Shown here one piece after another: positions 54,481 to 64,000 of a stretch of 64,000 nt of DNA. Positions within the stretch are counted from its first letter, which is position 1. The number at the start of each line of letters is the position of its first letter. Below the pieces are notes generated by a model, which saw only the letters and a program-made list of their open reading frames with translations, made no database searches and had not been told where the DNA came from. The stretch spans positions 18,600,001 to 18,664,000 of the forward strand of contig OZ316896.1 in NCBI GenBank assembly GCA_973895155.1. Direction: 5' to 3'. This DNA comes from Marsupella aquatica (taxonomy: Eukaryota > Marchantiophyta). The position numbers were made by a program, and so were the translations under genes.

Positions 54481-56425
54481 TTCTCTTGCAGGGGAATCTC
54501 TCTTGAACGGAGGGTGATGGACATGGACCACACTCAACCGTGGTAGGGCACTACGATATGGCCGGTCCATGCTGTCGAAAATTCCAATTATCTGTGGGTG
54601 TTTTTGCTTTACTTTTTAATTTCATGAGTGACAAGCTTTCTGAGCAATTGAAACGGAAGTAAACAGACATTTTATCAGCTTCTTGCTCCACGTTGGGAAC
54701 AAACTAGAGTTGTAGCTGACACTCCATGTGAAGCGTGGGCTGGTGGTCCAACGGAGGTCCAGCCGGCGCCTGCGAGCTACCACCCTACTCCTTAATGTCC
54801 AACCAACACAACTTCTTGCTTTCCCAGTATTCTATTTCCTAGTTTATTGCACTGAATTCACGTACTGACAGTAGTTCAGCTTTGGCAAGATGAAGATCAA
54901 TGACGTTCTGATTCACTCCTGATCAGAACGTTTTGCACGAAATTGAAGGCTCTTAATATGAGCTTGATCACTCTCTGGCCTAAAGAAAAAATCGCCCTTG
55001 GCTTTCAGATACGATCGGTTGTAAGTACTGACGGCTACATGCAAGCGTTTTGAAAGACACCTTTGGGTCCATTTCAGCCAGTCCATTTCAACCATTCACG
55101 TTGAAATTGTTCGTTGGTTAATTGTGATCAGACAACTTACTGAACTTTTCTCTACTCTAGACAGCAATTTCCTACCTGACGGAGCACTGCCAGAGTACCT
55201 TACGAGAACATTGCATTGAACTTTCCAGCCAAGCGATATACTAAAAAGTAGGCATAGTACTCGACCATTGCTTGATATCATTATCTTCCACAAAGTAAGT
55301 TTTCCCATTTCTCATATCTTTCCCGTAAGGCTAAGCAAAAAATGACAACAAAGGGCTGTCATAATGTCCAGTACAATAGGATTCTCTCGGTCTTTCCTTA
55401 GAAAACCAGATCTAAGGGTGAAAAGGAGTTCAGTGCTCGGATGGGAAAAGTGAGATGTTGGCGAAAACAAAGTTGTGTACCTTGACTGGTTTCCCAAGGG
55501 GGACAGTTATGTAGCAACAGAGTCCTTTCATTTCACCAGTTTGGTGCCAGAGAATGTGGACATATTGTGAGCCTCCTGTGAGATTGCCTACGTTGTAGGT
55601 GGCCCTAAAATTGTGCGTCCTGATGCCAATATCTTCTGGATCAGAAAATACACAAATTTGTCCGTTGAAAATTTCACTATGGAGGGTTTTCCCAAACAAA
55701 AGCATTTTGAGACAATATTCAATTTTGGTCCCCAAGAGAAAAATTTTGATATCTCCATTTCAACCTAGAAAAATCATGCAATTCCCAGAAATGCTCTACA
55801 GGTCTTACTAGTAGACAAATCTTCACTACAAGCCTCACCGTGTGAAAGGCGTTCCACAACAGAGAAAACAATCTTAATCTCCTCATCCACGACTTTGTTG
55901 ACTTAGACTTGCAAGGTCAACGAGAGACAAGAATGAAGATTGTTCTCTTTACCAAGCGTGGAGATTCAGTCTAGGAAATATAGTCAGGTCTAGAAAACAA
56001 TTTTAGACTAGGATCGCATGCTCTCCATGTGAGACATTGCCCAATGATATTCCAGTTATTTTCCAGACACCTCACAGATGACGAGATCTAGTGGTTCACT
56101 GAGGTGAGCGACAAGAGATAATGAAGCAGATGCTACGAAATTACTTGGACGAGACTTCTACATCGGCTGCAACTCCTAATACGAGTGACACATCTGTCCA
56201 GTAGCAAGTAAATGTCCAAACGAATACCCCAAACCAACCTGACCAATTTTGAGGCAGCTGGTGGGTCTTCCATGGGTCGTTGTGGACCAGACAATGACAC
56301 AAATATATTTGCAAGTGGCTCAATTTCTATCTACCATTGCTATAATTCATGGAGAAAACCTGTAAAACAGCCTGTTATGAGAGGCTATTATCAAGTGTTT
56401 TGGTTACCCTCCTAAGACCTGCTCC
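54481..56425. other. Downstream flank of the Phe-tRNA synthetase gene
   Basis: No supported gene. A 101-codon minus-strand frame at 55430-55735 is fairly protein-like in composition (FSDPEDIGIRTHNFRATYNV) but matches nothing I know and has no clear start or splice partners. It might be a gene remnant. Confidence 0.3.
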
Positions 56426-56429
56426 AGTG

Positions 56430-59400
56430 TCATCTCAAAGTTACCTTCAATTTGCTTTCGACCTCTTCCCTCACCTTAGTCTGCAAGTCAGTGCCAATCA
56501 CAAGCAGTTCGAGATCAGCACAATGTCCAGACAGCTGACATAAGATAGAAAACCTATCGCATCATAGGTCCTAAATGCACATCCAAGTAGCTCAGAAGCA
56601 ACTGTGCAGACCAACAAATTTCACATATGACCATAAGAGAACGATTTTCACACACAGACGAACCTGATAATTATTGATCTCGTCGTCAGTAAGAGAACGC
56701 TCCATCGATCGATATGTGATCCGATAACAATGGCTAGTCTTTCCCTTCTTCGGATTCGTAAATTCATCGATTAGTACCACCTGTTTGAGGACAAACTATT
56801 CAGGACAATGTTGTTCTAGCGGGCTTGTTCGCTTTTATTATGGGGAAGTTGGCTTAGGTTGGAAACTTCAAACTGCGCTGCAGGGAACTTGCACGCCTGG
56901 AATATGAAATTTCAAAAATCTCCCAATTGTAGACGCAAAGAACGATATACATAAAAAACAAACGTTCATGAGAAGTACCTCCTCCACAAGGTCCCCCGCC
57001 ACACCTCGAACAAGTTCACATAAATTATTCTCGGAGAATATATCACTGATCCAGAAGCTGATGTCTTTGTAGCAGGGAGGAAACTGTCATCGAAATACAC
57101 GGGAACATATTCAAAAGCTGAGAATGCACTCAAATTTCTTTTGGCATTAGCTCAAATGCTCAATACCATACGGAAACAAGCAATCACTAAGAGACTCCTC
57201 GAGAGAGTGATCGCCCTGACATTATATGTAGCAATCCTTAATCAACAGCTTGAAGTGCTGAGGACGATTCATCATGAGTTGAGAAGCTGCATGAGAAAAC
57301 TGCGCCATGGAAGAAAGAGTGCTATCACCGTATCTCGCAGGATTCCCTAACCACTCCTCAGAATGCCATTCCAGATTACTAAATAGAAGGGATTGCTCAG
57401 CTCCTGATTTGACCATGGAGGATGCAGCGGTCCCCAGTAATACGGTAAACAGGATGATGTTATGGCAGTGTGCTGATACTAATATGTCATATATAAGATA
57501 CCATGCGGAGAAGGACGACATACCTTGGAGAAAGATTTGAATTTGGTGCGAAGCTGTCCGGCTTTAAACTGTCATCATAATCACAAGCAGCACCGCCAAT
57601 CACATCTTCATTTCGAAGACAACTATCGAAAAATGTTTAAGGTAAAACAGTGCTGAAGCCCAGAAACATTATCGACTGTTTGCAGCAAACCTTTGTCTGT
57701 TAACACTAAGCTGAATGAAACACTTGTCAGTGGGAAGTTGTAACTCAGGCAACGTAGTAGATAATTATTTGCACCTGAGAAGTGAAACGATTATCATCAG
57801 ACCAAAATAGGCGAATGTCAGGAATTTCGAAGAGAACCATGGCCAGTCGCTCTAATCCTAGCCCAAATGCCCATGCTTTTCTTCCACTGCAACCATTATC
57901 GTCTAGAATCGCCTGTTCGGTAACTCCGCATCCTAGGACCTCCAGCCATTTATCCTGACACACCCATCAGACCACAGCAAGCTGATGACAAATGCACCTT
58001 TATTCATCAACGCTTTCAAACCAAGTTTGCATTACCGTTCATAGTCAGTCACAGAAGCGATCGCCACGATCAAATTATTACCTTCCATGCTTCACATTAT
58101 ATAGACCCACTTGCAGAACTTCTAGATGTGTTCGTTTGTGCAATTCTTTCAATTCTTTCACCAACATTCTTCGAATGAACTACAATCCCCCTTAGATGAC
58201 CCGAAAGAGACAAACCTGGTAAAAAATCTCGAGCTCATATGATGGGTCCGTGAAGGGAAAGTAAGTGTCAACCCATCTCATCTCAACCTTCCCTGATACA
58301 GAGCAGAATAATCATCAGCCCCCATGAAGGACCGTGTCACAGTGGAAAACAAATAAGATCCTACATATGCAAAGCCACTATACCTGTTCTGAACCTGACA
58401 ATAACTGAGGAGCGTACTCCAAATGACATAGCCAAATTTGTAAGATCTTGAATGGAACTTCGGTACATCTTTCTGAGGTCATGCAGGCAGGGTCTCTACA
58501 GGAATGTGCGCCAATGTAAGAGCCCAATTACCGAAAAGACGCTCCGCAAGACCTTCTACTACCTCCTTTAAATCTTTAGCAGCAAATGATGTGCCATCCA
58601 TGCCTGCTGCTTCCCAGTCAGATTGGTTGAAAACTCGAAAGCCTTCCATCTAGTCACATAAGCCTACAGATTAGCGAGAAAGAATACATTATTTGACGTT
58701 CAACATGCATTTAATTGTAACTTTTATGAGATATAAGCAAACGACCGAAGACTGTTGTGCATAAAAGCGAGCACAAAGAATCCGTTTACAACTGTGGACC
58801 AAATACCTGATGGAAGACTGGGTAGTGAGTGGCATCAATTGCATCCCTTCTGTAAACATCTCCTGTGACAAGAAAGTGAGTCTCCCCTTCGCGCAGTTTC
58901 TCAGCTTGATGGGCACTAGTATGACAACGCAAGACTGTGTCAGTGTTGATGTAGTAGGTGTCATTGTATCTTCGGCTGACGTGATCGACGGGCACCAGCA
59001 CGTCATCAAAATTCTGCAATTAAACACACGAGACAGTTAAAAACCAAAATCATGAAAGAGGCTGAGACGAAAGGACAATGGATTGACTAAAAGACAAGCT
59101 AGACTTCGGGACTTCCAATTCGCCTGTCAGAGGTAAAGGTTCGTCCAGCGACGACAAAGACGCGCGAATGCAACACAAAGTTATGATATACAACAGACCG
59201 AACCAGCCAATTTCACTCTATCGTCATGTTCCTAAGTTCTCGCAGCAAGTGACGAACAGCGACCAGAAGAAAAGGAAGAAAGAAGTGCGAAAGGCCAAGA
59301 ACAAGATAGATAGTTGTGTACAGCTTTGACAGTGACGATAGGACTGAGATTGTCGAATGTCTTGAAGACACCTTGAAACCTTTCTTCAAAATAGTTGTGA

Positions 59401-60411
59401 ATCTCGTTCTTAATAATTCCCAGGGGATGGTTTTCCCTGTTGTGTAACTGCAACCCAAGCTTTGAAAATACAGAGTCGGGTACATTGTTTGTGGGATCAT
59501 TCTCCTTCACCACTTCTGCATCAATCAATCAACCGTGGGTAGCATCGGGGGTCAGAGTAGCCTCTCCTAAGCCCCACAGCGACCGTCATTTATTGACAGA
59601 GTAAACCCATCCAAAGAGAAGCCTCCAGAATTCACATGAGACTTTAGGCATAAATTGCTGCATTGAAGGTGAATTGTGAAAGTAAACAATGGAATGAACT
59701 GCTCGTGCTGAAGTTACTAAGAAAATGCACTAAAATTATTGTGCTAAACCTCTTCCTCTTTGTCAGGACAGGCCCCAAAACCCACACAATATCACAGCAT
59801 AGTGACCCGTGTGATATTACAACAATGACTTAGAACTGGCAAAGGAAGGATCAACAGCGGCACCAACCATCGCGAGTGATGGCAAGACCTCCACCAACTT
59901 GGACAGCTGGTGCAGCTGCAGACGCTGCCATTACAGAGCGTCGAGTTTTCGGCTTCTCAATTGGAGAATCGGCCACCATTGCCGCTGGTTGGCTGAAGAG
60001 ACGGCGTCCCTGCATCTGCTTCTTGTCCAATCCCCATCCCCCACCCCACCCATCTCTCTGCAGGACGGCGCTGCTCTTGAAGCCTCTCCTGCTCTGTTCC
60101 TGCAGCTGCTTGTGTCGGGAGATCGAAGCACAAAAACTGGACCCTGCTGAATACTCGTGAGAGGAGGGAGAGGACGAAGGGGCACCAAGAATTGGCGAAA
60201 AACAACCCATCGCCATGGACGCTGGTGAAGTGGAGGGGGAGGAGGACACGGGTGGGGCTGCTAGAGACGACCAAGGCTGATGAAGGTGGCTTGCCAAGGC
60301 CATCGCTGCTGCTCGCCTGCTGGTGTTCAGCACCACCGGAGTCACAGTGGTAGCTGCCACCGGGCCCCAGAGCAGCAGGGATGAAGCTCTGCTGAGAGCG
60401 AACGGATTCAT
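56430..60411 (-). CDS. Organellar phenylalanyl-tRNA synthetase (single-chain, class II), complete
   Basis: Charges tRNA-Phe in plastids and/or mitochondria. Ten minus-strand exons: 60411-59868, 59515-59322, 59013-58807, 58649-58532, 58292-58216, 57954-57775, 57553-57524, 57083-56979, 56780-56664 and 56480-56430 (TGA). They total 1623 nt, 540 aa, all phases consistent. About the first 175 residues are Ser/Ala/Arg-rich with little acidic content, and contain several in-frame Met codons, as in dual-targeted proteins. The catalytic core has [56 protein letters not shown], motif 2 [50 protein letters not shown] and motif 3 [16 protein letters not shown]. The C-terminal FDX-ACB anticodon-binding domain has [49 protein letters not shown] and a final [15 protein letters not shown]. 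Exon 7 has only 30 nt. The family's usual mature length is kept, so the gene appears functional. Confidence 0.94.
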
Positions 60412-60660
60412 GAAAAGGTCGATCAGCTCAACTCAACAATGCGTTCCGGAAATTGGGTTCGTGTAAAGTGCCTTCATCCACTCCCCAAAAATTGTGGTGG
60501 AGAATTTGGAGCCACTGACTTTCTTTTCGGGACGAATTCGAGACCAAAGACGCGGACAGAGAGAGGCAGAGGAGAGAGGGAGAAGGGAGAGGGCAGAGAG
60601 AGATCGACAATGAACACTATAATCACTGAGAGGTCATAAGTCCCGTAGCTGTGAGGTATA
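60412..60660 (-). promoter_or_regulatory. 5' flank of the Phe-tRNA synthetase gene
   Basis: Directly upstream of the start codon. It contains a CT-rich run on the minus strand (GA-rich near 60555-60605 on the plus strand), as is common in plant core promoters and leaders. No specific element can be assigned. Confidence 0.35.
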
Positions 60661-60677
60661 AGTTACCACCCTCTTAA

Positions 60678-60930
60678 TTAATGCCCTTAGAGATTTTTCT
60701 TTTTGCAATTTTCAAGGCTTTATTGGCCACTCGAGGGGCATGGCTTACATCCCTTACATCCCATAACACCCTCCAGGCCATGGGTTGGGTTACTGTACAC
60801 TTAATGCCCTTTGTGATTTTTCTCTTTCTAATTCACTTAATGCCCTTTGTGATTTTTCTCTTTCTAATTTTCTCTGCATTGGACTTAATCACCTTTGTGA
60901 TTTTTCTCTTTGTAATTTTCTGTACATTTA
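60678..60930 (+). repeat. Tandem repeat, TTAATGCCCTTTGTGATTTT units
   Basis: Four imperfect units of about 37-65 bp, each with TTAAT(G/C)(C/A)CCTT.GTGATTTTTCTCTTT and then TAATT, at about 60679, 60801, 60837 and 60884. The hydrophobic repeat peptide encoded by the plus-strand frame (ALCDFSLSN or PFVIFLFLI) is a by-product of the repeat. Confidence 0.7.
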
Positions 60931-61199
60931 TGGAGAAGAATGTAGAGTCAAGATTTGGTTGGCTCATTCTTCTCATTTACTTTTAACAAATATAGTAAAA
61001 GAAAAAAAATATTAGTCACTTAATTGTATGAATGCCCTGTTACCATAGCATTATGGGCAATAATAATCACTCAAAGCTGAAGCTGAAGTCCACACTTGCA
61101 AAATAGTACCTTACTATATTCAAGGAGGCTGTAGATTGGATGGATGACTAGTCTCCTTCACCACACTTCGGTCCCACCTCTTTCCATCTATCCATATGT

Positions 61200-61660
61200 A
61201 ACTATATAATGGGGAATGAAAGCTACTCTTGAGAGCCTATGGTCCAGAGTGAAGACTCTCGAGGGTGATTTTGGGTCCCAAATGAGAACCTATTCTCTAG
61301 AATGAAGCCTCTAGACTGTGACTTTGGACGTAAATGAAGTTGGAGGTGGAAGGCAGGGATTGGAGGCAGAGTGAACTATTGGGAATGTGGCATTGGACTT
61401 GAATATCCTCACCTTTATTTTTGTTCAAAAAACAGGCACTCATGCTAGTAATCACGATCAAAAGCTACTCTTCAAGGCCTAGGGTCTAGAGTGAATCCTC
61501 TAGACGGCACACTAGGAGCATGACTGAAATTGCAGGTGCAAGTGGAAAACTGGGATTGCGGTCAAGGTGAGTCTTTGAAATGGTGCAATGGGTTTGAACG
61601 TCTCATCTCTATTTATGTTCAATTAACAGGCACTCAAGCTAGTCCTACTAAAAAAAGGCG
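61200..61660. repeat. Tandem duplication, two units of about 200-230 bp
   Basis: Unit 1 (about 61218-61440) and unit 2 (about 61452-61650) share AAAGCTACTCTT, GGTC.AGAGTGAA..CTCTAGA, GGA.TTG.ATGGCA-like sequence, TTTATTT.TGTTCAA..AACAGGCACTCA and GCTAGT. They are well diverged and non-coding. A third partial AGAATGAAGCCTCTAGA unit lies inside unit 1, at about 61298. Confidence 0.6.
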
Positions 61661-62328
61661 GAAATGTACAAATTTAGAAGCATCGCCACTGTAATTGCCA
61701 TTTGCAACCTGCTATTAGGGTCAATAGTGAGGCGAGTAGCACAGACAGTCCGCTTCGGTGGAGAGCACCTTGACTCTATCCCTGTCCATGGTATGTTTTA
61801 GTGATTGACCTACACTTGACCGCGACTCATGCCAAAATTTCTGTAGCCATGGCCGTCCAGCTGTCTTGCGCTGACATGATCCACTCTATCCACACAATTT
61901 AGCATGAGTCAGCATGCTCCTGTATTGGTGGCCCAACATGCCAAACTTCAATGGCCCAAGTTTCATTTTGTTGCAGGCCAGTGAGGACCGAGAAAGGCAC
62001 AAACATTAAAATCCTGGCTGTCTCGAACTTGTCTTGACCTGGCATTCCTCGTCATAGGTATGCTCTGAGTACATTACCACTTTTTTCTACAATTAGTTGT
62101 GTAAAGTAAATTTGGTTAGCTTTGAATAATCCAACTGACAACATCCTGTTCATTTTTGCTATTGGATCATCATCAGTGTCCTCAAATTACCTCAACATCC
62201 TCACTCACCCTCTATCAAGGGGGACAGGGGAGTGGGGCAGCCAACCAGGGAACCAAGAGCAAAGTAAGAGACCCAATTCAACCCAATGTCGAGGGTTGGA
62301 AGGGTGTCGTGGTTACGGTAGGGGAGTG

Positions 62329-62580
62329 TTAGGATTAACTCTTAGTCTTGGGCTAACCTTGTTTAGTCTAATCAACATAAGGCTTAACAATGATTAGAGG
62401 CCTAGCATATAGAGGGGCAAGGGAGTGTTCCTCAATGAGACTCATGCTCATTTGTGGGGGAGCGAGCTTGAAGCTAGGTTAGTAATCTTGGAGCTTGTAC
62501 ATGGAGGCCTGGTGTGGCTACAGTGGCCAAAGCTCAGTAAAGCTCTTGTATTCCCTTGGATGTAGCCTTGACAAAGTTGG
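62329..62580 (+). mobile_element. Probable solo or partial copia LTR
   Basis: Begins TGTTAGGATTAACTC and contains CAGTAAAGCTCTTGT followed by TTCCCTTGGATGTAGCCTTG, matching the R/U5-like part of the LTR at 3910-4253. The 3' end and a target duplication cannot be found, so borders are approximate. Confidence 0.5.
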
Positions 62581-64000
62581 ACCCCATATTTATGGTGCCG
62601 GTGTGATGTGTGTTTGCTGGTGTCTTGTGTATGTCTTTGCTAGAATTTTCAAACTGTCTGGACATGGATGACCATGTGAGTAATTGTAGACTATATATTT
62701 TGAGAAAAAGGCACTGTGGTAACTTTTACTACGACCTCTCTAACATACTAAGCTTTTAAAATATCCATAAGTTTCTAAATCTAGACTATAATTTTACTGT
62801 TCATGACTTACTCTTTAGAATGAAGCCATAGGCCATAATTTTTCTAATAAGAATATTTTTTCAATGTTTTGACTATGCTTGTGAGTAAGGACGGGCAGTG
62901 GGAGCCTGGGTATGAAGAGCCCTTCCTGTGCATTCACACTGGTGGTATCCAGGCCAGTTCTAAAAAACATGATATGCATTTTCCTACAGACTATGTATAA
63001 TACATTATGCGATAGTCAAGGTAGCACCCGGGCATGACCAGGTGGGCCCCATAGACTTTCATTCAGTATATATATTTTTAGTTCAGTTTGCTCTTCTGTA
63101 GGTCGCAGTCACCACTTTCCATCGGTAGGATTTCTTCACTATCTATGGCCAGTAAAGCAAATTTATGGGCACACTCATGAACTAGTGTAACCTAAAAAAT
63201 TGCATGCATTTAAAACAATTTTAAGCACCCAATGGGAAGAAGGTAGGTGCCCAAATAAAAATCCTTGGCCCTAGCATGTGAATAAGTGTAGACAAACTCT
63301 ATTCCCCTCTTCTTCTTACTAATTTTCCAGTCACACTAATTCATCCAAGAAGACTCATTAGATTCAATACTATTTGCAATTAACACTGCAATTCCATCCT
63401 GCCGGCTGTCATGGTCACTGTCACCACTTTAGGCATGAAAATTCTTGGTCCTCGCATGTATAACTTCTATTTCCCTCTTATTGGTACTAAACAGTTATTT
63501 GCAGTCACACTATATAAATGCTAGTACCCGGGCTAGCACTACACTTAACAATGTAGTTCTGGCCACCCTTTTGTCACTCGCAGTCATCATCACCACATAG
63601 TCATACATTCCTGGAAGAACACTACTAGGGCGTCTCAAAGTTGGGTTGTGGCTGAAAGTTGCGGCTTTGTAAGTCTGGTTATGGAACCTAGTTAAGGAAT
63701 TTAAGCAATGGGGAAGGTAGCATTGACCCGCCCCAAAAGGAAAGGGGTTACGACCTCACCTCAGTCTCATAGCATATATCCCTTTTCTTTCATTCTCAGT
63801 CAGCTGCCACCTCAAATGCAGCAGTCATCAGAGTCAGGGGCAAAGTCCATGTGCCGTCAATCACAACTTTCTAGATTTCTAGATACTGTGCCTAAAGATA
63901 TAATTGAAAAGTTATGAAGGTTATTGGTTAACTGTGAGCATGCCTGACCTTTCCTTAAGGTAGCCAACGATTGACTCCCACAACTTTAACAGGAGTCTCA
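62581..64000. other. Intergenic, nothing recognised
   Basis: AT-rich sequence with no conserved protein motif on either strand. A tandemly repeated phrase (CACTCGCAGTCATCATCACCAC-like versus GCTGTCATGGTCACTGTCACCACTTT) suggests degenerate repeats near 63080-63600. The 69-codon frame at 63708-63917 is unsupported. Confidence 0.35.

Noticed and set aside
1-64000. CRISPR array, prokaryotic operon or defence island
   Set aside because: No regularly spaced direct repeats with unique spacers and no operon structure; the introns and LTR elements show a plant nuclear genome.

Overview
This is nuclear DNA of a land plant or close streptophyte relative. The evidence is spliceosomal introns with GT..AG borders, two genes that look plastid- or organelle-targeted (an acyl-ACP desaturase and a single-chain Phe-tRNA synthetase), an RPB7 subunit gene, and Ty1-copia retrotransposons primed by initiator Met-tRNA. 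The lineage cannot be fixed from the sequence alone. About one tenth of the window is exon. The rest is introns, decayed transposons and many local tandem duplications. Most real exons are short, so the gene models below were assembled by hand from conserved protein blocks, splice consensus and phase bookkeeping. In each complete model the exon lengths add up to a whole number of codons.

Layout. 1-832 (+) is the 3' part of an ITPA/HAM1-type inosine triphosphate pyrophosphatase. 0.9-6.9 kb is repeat relics, including a solo LTR with a perfect 5-bp target duplication next to a small MITE-like element. 6973-8909 (-) is a complete three-exon stearoyl-ACP desaturase. 9.5-10.6 kb is a repetitive upstream region that recurs at 20.87-21.66 kb, upstream of a tiny three-exon APC13 gene (19711-20652, -). 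15.6-18.8 kb and 21.6-31.8 kb share a duplicated block. The later copy carries the intact six-exon RPB7 gene (30755-32351, +). The earlier copy holds an RPB7 pseudogene (17817-18823). 39153-42424 (+) is a THEP1/NTPCR-type nucleoside triphosphatase whose P-loop is built across a 16-nt microexon. 56430-60411 (-) is a ten-exon organellar phenylalanyl-tRNA synthetase. 46091-46627 (-) is an unrecognised 178-aa ORF.

Mobile DNA. The best-defined element is a 5.7-kb Ty1-copia retrotransposon on the minus strand (22345-28062). It has 237-bp LTRs, a PBS, a PPT and a GCAAC target duplication. Its unoccupied target is preserved inside the window in the related repeat at 16820-16824. It is dead: gag is frameshifted, there are stops in pol, RT-RNase H is internally deleted, and a second solo LTR is nested in pol. 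Between pol and the 3' LTR it has about 950 bp that copia elements do not normally have. On the opposite strand this stretch encodes an RNase H1 / caulimovirus-P6 type hybrid-binding (viroplasmin) domain. I consider this the most unusual object in the window.

The cellular genes are unrelated housekeeping functions (nucleotide sanitation, fatty-acid desaturation, cell-cycle ubiquitin ligase, transcription, NTP hydrolysis, organellar translation). They do not form a pathway. What links parts of the window is the duplicated DNA: shared upstream sequence for the desaturase and APC13, and the RPB7 segmental duplication.
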